A stretch of DNA of 40,158 nt, taken from contig NZ_FNAM01000047.1 of NCBI RefSeq assembly GCF_900101845.1, positions 1 through 40,158 of the forward strand. The letters run 5' to 3'. Position numbers and translations under genes: made by a program. The notes under the pieces are model-generated. The model was not told where the DNA came from and did no database searches. It saw only the letters and a list, made by a program, of their open reading frames with translations. The stretch comes from Sporomusa acidovorans. GTDB lineage: Bacteria; Bacillota; Negativicutes; Sporomusales; Sporomusaceae. Positions within the stretch are counted from its first letter, which is position 1. Each line of letters starts with the position of its first letter. This document shows, one piece after another, positions 1 to 8,768 of this stretch.

Positions 1-52
1 AAAGTCCTTTTTAATCCCTGCCTTTTTTCATGAACATGCCCTGACGTACTGA

Positions 53-1393
53 TTATGACTGCTCCCGTTTAATGACCTCGGCAATGGCCGCGACAATCCG
101 CTCCAGATCAGATAATACCGGTCCTTCCGCCATTACCCGGATAAGCGGCTCTGTCCCGGAAGGCCGCACCAGAATCCGGCCATTATCCCCAAGTTCGGCT
201 TCACCGGCTTTGATGGCGGCTATTATCTTAGGGTTATTCTCCCAGCCCTGTTTACTCTTAACGCGAATATTTACCAATAGCTGCGGAAATCTGGTCATGA
301 CCTTTGCCAGTTGCGACATTTTTTGGCCACTCTGTTTTAAGGCGGCAGCAAGCTTCAGGGCTGTAATCAGACCGTCGCCGGTAGTGCTGTGCTGGCTAAA
401 TATGATATGGCCTGATTGTTCGCCGCCTAGTACCAGCTTATGTTTGAGCATGGCTTCCAGTACGTAGCGGTCGCCTACGGGGGTAACAAGCACCTTGCCG
501 CCGGCATTTTTCATAGCCTGATGCAGGCCAAGATTGCTCATCACCGTGGCCACCAGAGTTTTGTCAGGCAGCGTATTTTGCCGGAGCATTTCCAAGGCAC
601 AGATGAGCATGATCTGATCGCCGTCAATGGGTTCGCCTGTTTCGTCAACAGCCAGGCAGCGGTCGGCATCCCCGTCATGAGCCAGCCCAAAGTCAGCTTT
701 ATGGTGAACGACGGCCGCCTGCAACTGTTCCAGGTGAGTAGATCCGCAGTTGGCGTTAATATTGATGCCATCAGGTTTATCATTGATGACGACAACCTCC
801 GCCCCCAATTCCCGCAGGGCTGCGGGAGCTGCTTCATAGGCGGCACCGTTGGCACAGTCTACTATCACTTTTAACCCTTCTAAGGAAGCATCAACCGTTT
901 CCAGAGCGTATTTTACATATTCATGCCATAAATCATGCTTGTAGGTAATAAGGCCGACACCGTCGGCGGTTGGCCAGGGCATGGTATCCTTGTCGGCTGT
1001 AATGAGTTTTTCCAGTTCGTCTTCGACGGCATCCGGCAGCTTATAGCCGGTGCCTGCGAAGAATTTAATGCCGTTATCGGGAAAAGGATTGTGGGACGCC
1101 GAAATAACGACACCGGCTTGCGCTCCATACCGCCTGGTTAGATAAGCTACTGCGGGCGTGGGAATCACCCCAAGTAAAGCGGCTTCCCCACCGGCTGAAC
1201 AAATACCGGCCGCCAGCGCTGCTTCCAGCATATGCCCGGAAATACGGGTATCGCGTCCAATATAAAAAACCGGGCGTTTATGTTCTTTACCAAAATAGTA
1301 GGTTGCTGCCCGGCCCATTTTAAAAGCCAGTTCAGGAGTCAGTTCAGCATTAGCCAACCCGCGTACGCCGTCTGTTCCAAACAATCGTGTCAT
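53..1393 (-). CDS. glmM: Phosphoglucosamine mutase GlmM
   Basis: Converts glucosamine-6-phosphate to glucosamine-1-phosphate in the cytoplasm, a step toward UDP-GlcNAc and peptidoglycan. The 446-residue protein is the usual family length. It shows the alpha-D-phosphohexomutase layout: an active-site loop ISASHNP with the phosphoserine expected at S100, a Mg-binding DGDADR loop with D240/D242/D244, and a C-terminal sugar-phosphate loop RPSGTEP at about 410-416. The start is ATG with GGGAG about 11 bases upstream. It is the last complete gene of the cdaA-cdaR-FAD dehydrogenase-glmM run, 45 bases after the dehydrogenase. In Bacillus the same context links CdaA/CdaR with GlmM, whose protein can interact with CdaA (known from other species, not shown here). 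Confidence 0.98.
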   Translation of the reverse strand: MTRLFGTDGVRGLANAELTPELAFKMGRAATYYFGKEHKRPVFYIGRDTRISGHMLEAALAAGICSAGGEAALLGVIPTPAVAYLTRRYGAQAGVVISASHNPFPDNGIKFFAGTGYKLPDAVEDELEKLITADKDTMPWPTADGVGLITYKHDLWHEYVKYALETVDASLEGLKVIVDCANGAAYEAAPAALRELGAEVVVINDKPDGININANCGSTHLEQLQAAVVHHKADFGLAHDGDADRCLAVDETGEPIDGDQIMLICALEMLRQNTLPDKTLVATVMSNLGLHQAMKNAGGKVLVTPVGDRYVLEAMLKHKLVLGGEQSGHIIFSQHSTTGDGLITALKLAAALKQSGQKMSQLAKVMTRFPQLLVNIRVKSKQGWENNPKIIAAIKAGEAELGDNGRILVRPSGTEPLIRVMAEGPVLSDLERIVAAIAEVIKREQS

Positions 1394-1438
1394 ATATGTT
1401 GATACTCCCTTCGGTTTCTTAGTGTAAGCAGTGCGAAA

Positions 1439-3034
1439 TCATGCCTTATATTCGCCAAAAAATCGGATGACCGCATTCATCCCATCCAGGGCGGCACTCA
1501 TAATACCCCCGGCATAACCGGCACCCTCCCCAATCGGATAAAGCCCGGCCGTGTTCACTGACGCAAAATCCTGGCCGCGCAGCAGGCGGACAGGGGCTGA
1601 CGTTCTGGTTTCGACACCGGTAAGCCCGGCTCCCGGATGATCAAAACCGCGAATCTTTCGCCCAAAATCCGGCAAAGCCCTGGCCAAAGTCCCTGCAACA
1701 AAGTCCGGCAAACATCCATGCAGGTCGGCAGGCGTTACGCCGGGTCGGTAACTAGGCTGGACAAGATAGCTGCGGCTGCCGCTTTTGCCTGTCAAAAAAT
1801 CGCCGACTGTCTGGGCCGGGGCCGTATAGCTATGACCACCCAGGGCATACGCCAACCGTTCATAGCGTCGCTGAAATTCAATCCCGGCAAGTACCCCGGG
1901 GCCGAAATCAGCAGGGTTAACCGTCACCGCCAGCGCGCTGTTGGCAATGGCGGAGTCGCGCTTAAACAAACTCATCCCATTGGTTACTACGCCGCCGGCT
2001 TCCGAAGCGGCCGCTACGACCAGCCCGCCGGGGCACATGCAGAAAGAATAGGCCGCCCGGCCTGTCGCCTTGTCTTGATAGACCAGGGCATAGTCAGCAG
2101 CCCCCAGTTTGGGGTGGCCGGCGGCGGCGCCGTATTGAGCCGTATCAATGAGTTCCTGGGGATGCTCAATGCGCACACCGATCGCAAACGGTTTGGCCTC
2201 CATCGCGATGTCGGCCTGAAAAAGCATTTGATAGGTATCACGCGCGCTGTGGCCAATGGCCAAAAATAAGGCGTCACATGGCAAAAATCGATTATCATTG
2301 ATGGTGATGCCGGTCAAACGGCCATCTTTCCTGGCGATGCCTGTCATTTTGGCCTCGAATTCAACCTGACCGCCCAGCTCAATTATTTTTTTGCGAATAT
2401 TTCTTACGACTTGCCGCAGTTTGTCTGTGCCAATATGCGGTTTATGAAGATACTTGATTTCCGGCGGTGCACCGGCAGCTACCATAATAGCAAGAATCTG
2501 GGCCATCCGGGGATCAGTGACCCGGGTGGTAAGCTTGCCATCGGAAAATGTCCCCGCCCCACCCTCGCCGAACTGGACATTACTTTGTTCATCCAATTTA
2601 CCTGTACGCCAGAAATCGGCAATATCCCGGTCTCGCCGCTCCACGTCCCGCCCGCGTTCAATTAACAGCGGTTTAAAGCCGTATTGGGCAAGCACATAGG
2701 CGGCAAACAGGCCTGCCGGTCCCGCACCTACCACAACCGGCGGATTTGTCAGATGTTTTTGGCCAAACTGAATATTTTCCCCGGCAGCAGGGATTGCCCG
2801 GACAACATCCTTATCCCCTCGGAGCCGGGACAATACCTGACCGTCCGGGACCGCCGCCGTGACCTCCAGCGTATAGACAAAAGTAATATGATTCTTCCGG
2901 CGGGCATCGACCGCCTGCCGGACAATAGCCACTTGCCGTATGGCATCGGCCGCCAGTTTTAACCGCTTGGCCGCCAGTAGCCTGAGTGGCGTATCATCGG
3001 TTAACGGTACACGAAAATTACTGATTCTAAGCAA
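1439..3034 (-). CDS. NAD(P)/FAD-dependent oxidoreductase, COG2509 type, uncharacterised
   Basis: A predicted soluble flavoprotein of 531 residues. An N-terminal region of about 95 residues precedes the FAD-binding Rossmann motif VGAGPAGLFAAY (GAGPAG at 103-108, acidic residue E126 at the end of strand 2). A conserved segment rich in Gly follows (FGEGGAGTFSDGKL), and a second FAD motif lies near the C-terminus (PIGEGAGYAGGIMSA). This architecture matches the COG2509 family of uncharacterised FAD-dependent dehydrogenases; substrate and physiological role are unknown to me. The start is TTG, with AAGGAG 9 bases upstream. The gene lies 14 bases after cdaR and 45 bases before glmM, so it is probably co-transcribed with the c-di-AMP genes. 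That position suggests, but does not show, a cell-envelope or redox link. Confidence 0.9.
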   Translation of the reverse strand: MLRISNFRVPLTDDTPLRLLAAKRLKLAADAIRQVAIVRQAVDARRKNHITFVYTLEVTAAVPDGQVLSRLRGDKDVVRAIPAAGENIQFGQKHLTNPPVVVGAGPAGLFAAYVLAQYGFKPLLIERGRDVERRDRDIADFWRTGKLDEQSNVQFGEGGAGTFSDGKLTTRVTDPRMAQILAIMVAAGAPPEIKYLHKPHIGTDKLRQVVRNIRKKIIELGGQVEFEAKMTGIARKDGRLTGITINDNRFLPCDALFLAIGHSARDTYQMLFQADIAMEAKPFAIGVRIEHPQELIDTAQYGAAAGHPKLGAADYALVYQDKATGRAAYSFCMCPGGLVVAAASEAGGVVTNGMSLFKRDSAIANSALAVTVNPADFGPGVLAGIEFQRRYERLAYALGGHSYTAPAQTVGDFLTGKSGSRSYLVQPSYRPGVTPADLHGCLPDFVAGTLARALPDFGRKIRGFDHPGAGLTGVETRTSAPVRLLRGQDFASVNTAGLYPIGEGAGYAGGIMSAALDGMNAVIRFFGEYKA

Positions 3035-3048
3035 TGGTTCCTACTCCT

Positions 3049-3993
3049 TTAGCGTGGTCCGACTTTAACCCTGACAGTAACCGTCCCCACCGTACCGGTT
3101 GTGGCTTCCGGCAATAGCAGCTTGACTTCTTTTTCCGTATCTTTATTTATATCGGCTAAATTGACAGGTTCGGTATAAATAGCCTCCAGTTTTTCAATAT
3201 CTTTGCCTGGCACTGTTTCCGTAATTTCAACTTTATCCGGCTGAGTCACAATACTCTTAATCGACAAACCCGGCGGTAATTCCCCCTGTGTGACCGGTCT
3301 TATATCCAGCGTTTTTTTCTTAAGTGTGCTTACCAGGTTGACGCTTACCCGGGTTCTTTCCGGATAAACGGCGATGCCTTCGACTTCTTTATCGGCGTGA
3401 TTAAGCGGAACCAGCACCGCATCGGCGGTAATATCCGTATTTTTTCCTGCTAAATCGACCGCGGCTATTACTTTTTCCACTGTCTCCACAATGGTTTTAG
3501 GTCCCTCGATGGTGACAGACTCGGTTGCCGCAGCCGTCTTGCCAACCACCGTTCCTTTGGGCGGTGTGCCCGTTAACCGTACCTCAACAGGCAATTGCCG
3601 GCTGATAATGTTTTCAATCCTTACATTCACCTTGTCAGGAATAATTTCAACCAATTCTATATTCGAGGGAATAGTGGCACTAACAGTGACACTGTGAACT
3701 CCTTCGCTTAATCCTTTGACGTCCACAAAGGCCTTGAGGTCTTTGGTAAGCACGCCTGCCACCACGCTGCGCGGGCCACGGATTTTAACTTTGACTGTTT
3801 CAGGGACATCAGAAATTACCATACTTGTCGCCGCATTACGCACCTCCAGCGGCAGGGTAAAGGAAGCTTCAAACGGCGGATTTTGCTCATTCATAACATA
3901 CATCCACAGGATAACAGCTAGAACAACAGCCAAAATCTTTGGTGTTATATTCTTTGTTTCCCCCGGTTTTTTAAAGAAGTTTTCAAAAAGCAT
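3049..3993 (-). CDS. cdaR: CdaA regulatory protein CdaR (YbbR-domain protein)
   Basis: A membrane-anchored extracytoplasmic protein that modulates the diadenylate cyclase CdaA. The 314 residues start with a short cytoplasmic segment (FFKKPGETKN), then one transmembrane helix at about 19-35 (LAVVLAVILWMYVMNE). About three YbbR-like beta-rich repeats fill the rest (roughly 40-125, 135-210 and 225-310), with recurring patterns such as VKIRGPRSVV, VTIEGPKTIV and VEITETVPG. The start codon shares one base with the cdaA stop (TAATG), which implies translational coupling. Family knowledge places CdaR outside the membrane next to CdaA; the direction of its effect on cyclase activity cannot be read from sequence. 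Confidence 0.95.
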   Translation of the reverse strand: MLFENFFKKPGETKNITPKILAVVLAVILWMYVMNEQNPPFEASFTLPLEVRNAATSMVISDVPETVKVKIRGPRSVVAGVLTKDLKAFVDVKGLSEGVHSVTVSATIPSNIELVEIIPDKVNVRIENIISRQLPVEVRLTGTPPKGTVVGKTAAATESVTIEGPKTIVETVEKVIAAVDLAGKNTDITADAVLVPLNHADKEVEGIAVYPERTRVSVNLVSTLKKKTLDIRPVTQGELPPGLSIKSIVTQPDKVEITETVPGKDIEKLEAIYTEPVNLADINKDTEKEVKLLLPEATTGTVGTVTVRVKVGPR

Positions 3994-4808
3994 TACGACG
4001 GCCTCCAGCTAAGTAGATCGCTTAAAGAAGAGCTTTTGGCCGCGAAAAGCGGCGTTAGTTGCTCTTTCAGACTTTCAGCATCCATATATCTGTGCAACCT
4101 GCCGCCCCGGGCCAGAGAGATAATCCCGGTTTCCTCGCTGACAATGATGACCACGGCATCAGTTTGTTCACTGATACCAATTGCCGCCCGGTGTCTGGTC
4201 CCCAGTTCCTTGGTCAGGGTTCGATCGTCAGACAGGGGCAACAAACAACCGGCCGCTTGCACCCGGTTAGCGCGAATAATAACGGCACCATCATGGAGTG
4301 GAGTATTGGGGATAAAAATATTAATTAAGAATTCGCTTGATACTAATCCATCCACTTTGATGCCTGTCTCAATATAGTCATTTAACCCGGTTTCCCGTTC
4401 CAGCACAATCAACGCACCAATTTTATTCTTTGACAGGGCGGTAACCGTTCTGGCCAGTTCGCTAAAAAGATTTTCTTTTTCTTCGGCGTTCAGTTGGCGG
4501 CTGTTTTGAAAAAATCGCCCCCGTCCCAGTTGCTCCAACGCCCGCCGAAGTTCAGGCTGAAAAACGACAGGCAAGGCGACTAATACCACTGTCATCGTCT
4601 TCTGCAGCAGCCAATTAATCACATTAAGCTCCAGCCACCGGCTAACCATGGTAGCCAGCAATAGAACAATCAGGCCTTTCAATAGCGCTACAGCCCTGGT
4701 ATCGCGGATCATAACATAGAATTTATATAGAAAATAGGCAACAATTACAATATCAATAATATCGAGGAAACTAATTGTTGAAATTATGCCCCTTATTTGC
4801 AATAACAT
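3993..4808 (-). CDS. cdaA: Diadenylate cyclase CdaA
   Basis: Makes cyclic di-AMP from two ATP at the inner face of the membrane; c-di-AMP controls potassium, osmolyte and cell-wall homeostasis in Firmicutes. The protein has three N-terminal hydrophobic segments (within about residues 10-85) and then a DisA_N catalytic domain. Both signature motifs are present: DGA in LHDGAVIIRANR (173-175) and RHR in GTRHRAAIG (205-207). I place the start at the ATG ending at 4808, six bases after GAGGTG, giving 271 residues; an in-frame GTG three codons upstream is less well placed. It is the first gene of the cdaA-cdaR-dehydrogenase-glmM run. I found no convincing promoter in the AT-rich 150 bases upstream. 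Confidence 0.97.
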   Translation of the reverse strand: MLLQIRGIISTISFLDIIDIVIVAYFLYKFYVMIRDTRAVALLKGLIVLLLATMVSRWLELNVINWLLQKTMTVVLVALPVVFQPELRRALEQLGRGRFFQNSRQLNAEEKENLFSELARTVTALSKNKIGALIVLERETGLNDYIETGIKVDGLVSSEFLINIFIPNTPLHDGAVIIRANRVQAAGCLLPLSDDRTLTKELGTRHRAAIGISEQTDAVVIIVSEETGIISLARGGRLHRYMDAESLKEQLTPLFAAKSSSLSDLLSWRPS

Positions 4809-4959
4809 GCTATACACCTCAGCACGGAATAAAAAATTCAGTAACCTATAGCTTTATTCTACCCAATAATAGGAAAACCTTTTAGAAAAATGAGGTTTAT
4901 TGAAAAATTATTAATTCATTTTTACGTATAGGCTGATCATTATGATAAGTGCCGGTTTG

Positions 4960-5011
4960 CATGACTAAATTAGGCTTGCGCCCTAACGGCACAAGCCTAA
5001 TTTAGTCTATG
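4960..5011. repeat. Near-perfect 45 bp inverted repeat after ilvE
   Basis: The arms 4963-4978 and 4992-5007 are perfectly complementary over 16 bases (GACTAAATTAGGCTTG and its complement). Beyond a single C/A mismatch the hairpin continues for three more pairs (4980-4982 with 4988-4990) and closes on a 5-base loop CTAAC. It lies between the ilvE stop and the cdaA start, where a terminator for the arg-ilvE transcript would be expected. Neither strand shows a clean T-run directly after the stem, so it is not a textbook intrinsic terminator. It may be a transcript-end stabiliser, a repeat-family copy or a protein-binding dyad. Confidence 0.85.
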
Positions 5012-5027
5012 TGTGTATAAAAACAAA

Positions 5028-6101
5028 TTATAGTTTCGCTACTTCTTCAACCCAGCCAAATTTGTCGGCTACACGGCCCTGTTGCAAACCGGTAATATAG
5101 TCGAACAGTTTTTGTGAGGTTTCGCCGATTTGATTATTGTTAATCGTAATTTTCTTCCCTTTCCAGGAAAGCTCGCCAACCGGCGAAATAACGGCAGCTG
5201 TACCGGAGCCGAAGACCTCCTGCAGTTGTCCTTTAGCATGAGCTTCATAAACTTCTGCAATCGAAATGCGGCGTTCCGTAGCTTTCATGCCCCAGGACTT
5301 GGCAACCTGCAGCACGGAACGACGGGTGATGCCATTTAGGATGCTGCCATCAAGTTCGGGGGTAATAATCTCGTCATTAATTTTGAAGAAGATGTTCATT
5401 GTACCAACTTCTTCAATATATTTTTTTTCAATGGCATCAAGCCACAGAACCTGCGTATAGCCTTCTTCCTTAGCCACTTCAGAAGCTTTAAGACTGGCGG
5501 CATAGTTGGCCGGGGTTTTGGCTTCGCCCAGACCGCCTTTAACAGCGCGGGCAAAATGCTCCTCAACCTTAATCTTGACAGGTTTAAAGCCTGAGGCGTA
5601 ATAGGCGCCAACCGGGGAAAGAATAATGAATAAAGTATACTGTTCGGCAACTTTTACGCCGACATAGGGATCAATGGAGATGACAAAAGGCCGAATATAC
5701 AGGGAAGTTCCCAATGCTTTAGGTACCCAGTGCTTTTCAAGCTCAACCAGTTGTCTCAGGCCGGCATGAACTACATCAATGTCCATCCGGGGAATTGTCA
5801 GAATATCCGCCGAATTGTTAAAGCGTTTCAGGTGATCCATGGGCCGATACATTACAATACGGTTATCTTCCGTACGAAAAGCCTTCATCCCCTCAAAAAT
5901 AGCCTGGCCATAGTGTAGCACCATAGCCGCCGGGGATATATCGTAATCTCCGTATGGAACAATGCGGGCATTATGCCAGCCTTTACCCTCGACATAGTCC
6001 ATTGCAAACATGTGGTCAGTAAATATTTTACCAAATCCCAGTTTGTCTTCTGCGGGAAGTGTGCCGCGTTTATCAGCCAGTGTAACAGCAATATCTGTCA
6101 T
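5028..6101 (-). CDS. ilvE: Branched-chain-amino-acid aminotransferase
   Basis: A PLP-dependent fold-type IV aminotransferase interconverting Leu, Ile and Val with their 2-oxo acids, using glutamate/2-oxoglutarate, in the cytoplasm. The 357-residue length and motifs (YGQAIFEGMKAFR near 64-76, SLYIRPFVI, GEAKTPANYAASL, EEVGTMNIFF, GITRRSVLQ) match the longer, eukaryote-like BCAT branch. The PLP lysine is expected at K195 in AKTPANY. AAGGAGG sits just upstream of the ATG. It lies 35 bases after argH with no visible terminator between, so it probably ends the argG-argH-ilvE transcript. Its link to arginine synthesis is presumably the shared glutamate pool (inference). Confidence 0.95.
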   Translation of the reverse strand: MTDIAVTLADKRGTLPAEDKLGFGKIFTDHMFAMDYVEGKGWHNARIVPYGDYDISPAAMVLHYGQAIFEGMKAFRTEDNRIVMYRPMDHLKRFNNSADILTIPRMDIDVVHAGLRQLVELEKHWVPKALGTSLYIRPFVISIDPYVGVKVAEQYTLFIILSPVGAYYASGFKPVKIKVEEHFARAVKGGLGEAKTPANYAASLKASEVAKEEGYTQVLWLDAIEKKYIEEVGTMNIFFKINDEIITPELDGSILNGITRRSVLQVAKSWGMKATERRISIAEVYEAHAKGQLQEVFGSGTAAVISPVGELSWKGKKITINNNQIGETSQKLFDYITGLQQGRVADKFGWVEEVAKL

Positions 6102-6136
6102 GTTAACAGGCCTCCTTGGATGTATATTTATGGTTA

Positions 6137-7552
6137 TTATAGTTTGATTTTTGTATACATGTCAAGGCGTTTTTGTTGTTTCTCCATGACGGACTTGGCA
6201 ATGTCGATGGTTTGTCCAACCTGAGTGGGCGATGTTCCACCCAGGGAATTACGTGCCGCTACGCAGGTTTCTACCGAAATGGCTTCCAGAATATCTGCTG
6301 CAAACAACGGCGAGAATTCTTTAAACTCCGTAAGTGTTAAGTCTGTCAGCGTCTTATGCTCATTTAGGCAGTAGGCTACGCATTTACCAACGACTTCGTG
6401 TGCTTGCCGGAAGGGCAAACCTTTTTTAACAAGATAGTCGGCCATGTCGGTGGCATTGGAAAAATCAGTTTTCAGCGCCTGGCGCATAGCACCGGCATTG
6501 ACTTTCGTCCCGCGCAGCATGGCAGCATAGACTGTCAGACTGAACTTAACGGTATCTATGGTATCAAACAGGCCCTCTTTGTCCTCCTGCAGGTCTTTGT
6601 TATAAGCCAGCGGCAGTCCTTTGGCCACTGTCAGCATAGCCATAAGATGGCCAAACACTCTGCCGGTTTTGCCCCGTACTAACTCGGCGACATCCGGGTT
6701 TTTTTTCTGGGGCATAATGCTGGAACCGGTGCAGTGAGCGTCATCAAGCTCAATAAAGGAAAATTCGGTTGAGGACCACAGAATAATCTCTTCACTGAGA
6801 CGGCTTAAGTGCATCATAAGAATCGAGGCAAACGCCAAAAATTCGAGGATATAATCCCGGTCGCTGACAGCATCCAGGCTATTTTCGTAAATCCGGCCAA
6901 AGTTAAGTTCTCTGGCCACCTGCTCCCGGTCAATGGGGAACGTCGTGCCCGCCAGAGCGCCGGCGCCCAGCGGCATAATATCGGCGGATTCCCATACCCC
7001 GCCCAATCGCCGGAAATCCCGCTCGAACATGAAGAAGTAAGCCAGCATGTGATGCGAAAATAAAATAGGCTGTGCCCGCTGCAGATGCGTGTAGCCAGGC
7101 ATAATGACATCGGGATATTTGCTTGCCGTATCAAGAACGGCCTGCTCTAAGTCAAATAAGAGCTTGGCAACTTCGCCCACCTGCTCACGAACATACATAT
7201 GGGTATCAAGCGCAACCTGGTCGTTCCGGCTGCGGGCCGTATGCAGCCTCCCGCCTGCCGCCCCAATGCGCTCAGTCAAACGCTTCTCAATGTTCATATG
7301 AATGTCTTCTAAGGATACTTCAAAACTGAAATTGCCAGCCTCAATATCCGCCAGTATGCCTTGGAGCCCATCAATAATCAGCGTAGCATCTTCCTGGCTG
7401 ATGATACCGCAACTCGCCAGCATCTTGGCATGAGCAATACTGCCGGCAATATCCTGGCGGTACATGCGACTGTCAAAAGAAATGGAGGAGGTAAACTCCT
7501 CCACCATCACATCCGTGTTTTTGGCGAAACGTCCGCCCCACAGTTTACTCAT
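6137..7552 (-). CDS. argH: Argininosuccinate lyase
   Basis: Last step of arginine synthesis: cleaves argininosuccinate to arginine and fumarate in the cytoplasm. The 471-residue protein belongs to the fumarase/aspartase superfamily. It shows HTARSRNDQ at 104-112, YTHLQRAQP with H156 or its neighbour in the catalytic centre, and the family signature GSSIMPQKKNP at 276-286, whose mobile loop carries the catalytic serine. The start ATG overlaps the end of argG by 8 bases, so translation is likely coupled; no strong separate ribosome-binding site is visible. The length is normal and no key motif is missing. Confidence 0.98.
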   Translation of the reverse strand: MSKLWGGRFAKNTDVMVEEFTSSISFDSRMYRQDIAGSIAHAKMLASCGIISQEDATLIIDGLQGILADIEAGNFSFEVSLEDIHMNIEKRLTERIGAAGGRLHTARSRNDQVALDTHMYVREQVGEVAKLLFDLEQAVLDTASKYPDVIMPGYTHLQRAQPILFSHHMLAYFFMFERDFRRLGGVWESADIMPLGAGALAGTTFPIDREQVARELNFGRIYENSLDAVSDRDYILEFLAFASILMMHLSRLSEEIILWSSTEFSFIELDDAHCTGSSIMPQKKNPDVAELVRGKTGRVFGHLMAMLTVAKGLPLAYNKDLQEDKEGLFDTIDTVKFSLTVYAAMLRGTKVNAGAMRQALKTDFSNATDMADYLVKKGLPFRQAHEVVGKCVAYCLNEHKTLTDLTLTEFKEFSPLFAADILEAISVETCVAARNSLGGTSPTQVGQTIDIAKSVMEKQQKRLDMYTKIKL

Positions 7553-8768
7553 TGTTTTTCTTAGCCTCTGCTTTCATCATAGCCCGAACCTTGAGCGGCA
7601 GGCCAAAGAGGTTTATAAAGCCTTCAGCGTCGCCATGGTTGTACAGTTCTTCACTGTCGCCAAAGGTTACGATTTTTTCATTGTAGAGGGAATATGGCGA
7701 TGTAGCGCCGGCGCTTATGATATTGCCTTTATAGAGTTTCAGGCGGACAGTACCGGTAACGGTTTGCTGCGTGGCAGTGACGAATGCGTCAAGGGCTTCT
7801 CTCAGTGGCGCAAACCACATGCCGTCATAAACCAATTCCGCATATTTGATCGCAACTTGCTCTTTATAGTGGAGAGTAGCCCGGTCCAGTGTCAAATATT
7901 CCAGTTCACGGTGCGCATAGTATAAAATAGCGCCGCCGGGATTTTCGTACACGCCGCGGGATTTCATGCCAACAAGCCGGTTTTCTACAATGTCGGCAAT
8001 GCCAATGCCGTTAGCGGCGCCGATTTCGTTGAGTTTGGTCAACAGAGCCACAGCATCCAGCTTCGCGCCGTCGACGGCAACAGGCGTCCCTTGTTCAAAA
8101 CCAATTTCAATATAAAGGGGTGTATCCGGAGCTTTTTCCGGCGGCGTTGTAATCATGTAGACATCATCTTTAGGCTCATTGGCCGGATTTTCAAGATCAG
8201 CGCCTTCATGGCTCAAATGCCAGATATTCCGGTCCATGCTGTAGGGGCGTGATTTGGTAACAGGTACCGGAATGCCATGCTTTTCCGCATAATCAATCGC
8301 ATCTTCGCGGGAACGGATATTCCAGAGCCGCCAGGGAGCAATAATCTTGAGATGGGGAGCCAGCGCTTTTACAGTAAGTTCAAACCGTACCTGGTCGTTG
8401 CCTTTGCCTGTGGCGCCATGACAGATGGCGTCAGCCCCTTCTTTAATCGCAATATCCACAAGCGCTTTGGCGATGATCGGCCGGGCAAAGGAAGTCCCCA
8501 GCAGGTATTTGCCTTCATAAACCGCACCCGCTTTTAATGTGGGCCATACATAGTCTTTAACAAACGGGGCCGTTAAATCCTCAATATATACCTTGCTGGC
8601 GCCTGACTTAATCGCTTTTTCGCGCACAGGCGCCAGTTCGTCGCCCTGCCCCACATCGGCGCACATCGCAATCACTTCGCAGCCATAGTTTTCCTTAAGC
8701 CAAGGAATAATAACCGAGGTGTCCAGGCCGCCCGAATAAGCCAGGACAACTTTTTTAATGTCACTCAT
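7545..8768 (-). CDS. argG: Argininosuccinate synthase
   Basis: Condenses citrulline with aspartate using ATP to give argininosuccinate. The 407 residues are typical for the family. The N-terminal P-loop-like pyrophosphatase motif is AYSGGLDTSV at 10-19. Later conserved blocks are GATGKGNDQVRFE, PVTKSRPYSMDRN and GIADIVENRLVGMKSRGVYE. The ATG is preceded by AGGGAGG. The gene overlaps argH by 8 bases. It is separated from argF by a 354-base spacer with repeats, so argG-argH-ilvE may have its own promoter; none is convincing by eye. Confidence 0.98.
   Translation of the reverse strand: MSDIKKVVLAYSGGLDTSVIIPWLKENYGCEVIAMCADVGQGDELAPVREKAIKSGASKVYIEDLTAPFVKDYVWPTLKAGAVYEGKYLLGTSFARPIIAKALVDIAIKEGADAICHGATGKGNDQVRFELTVKALAPHLKIIAPWRLWNIRSREDAIDYAEKHGIPVPVTKSRPYSMDRNIWHLSHEGADLENPANEPKDDVYMITTPPEKAPDTPLYIEIGFEQGTPVAVDGAKLDAVALLTKLNEIGAANGIGIADIVENRLVGMKSRGVYENPGGAILYYAHRELEYLTLDRATLHYKEQVAIKYAELVYDGMWFAPLREALDAFVTATQQTVTGTVRLKLYKGNIISAGATSPYSLYNEKIVTFGDSEELYNHGDAEGFINLFGLPLKVRAMMKAEAKKNNE

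Noticed and set aside
1..52. glmS ribozyme or start of glmS downstream of glmM
   Set aside because: Only 52 bases are available; they contain ribosome-binding-like purine runs but no recognisable ribozyme core or conserved protein start.
4818..4960. Promoter or riboswitch before cdaA
   Set aside because: The region is AT-rich with a TAGAAT-like -10, but no good -35 at proper spacing and no recognisable riboswitch core.
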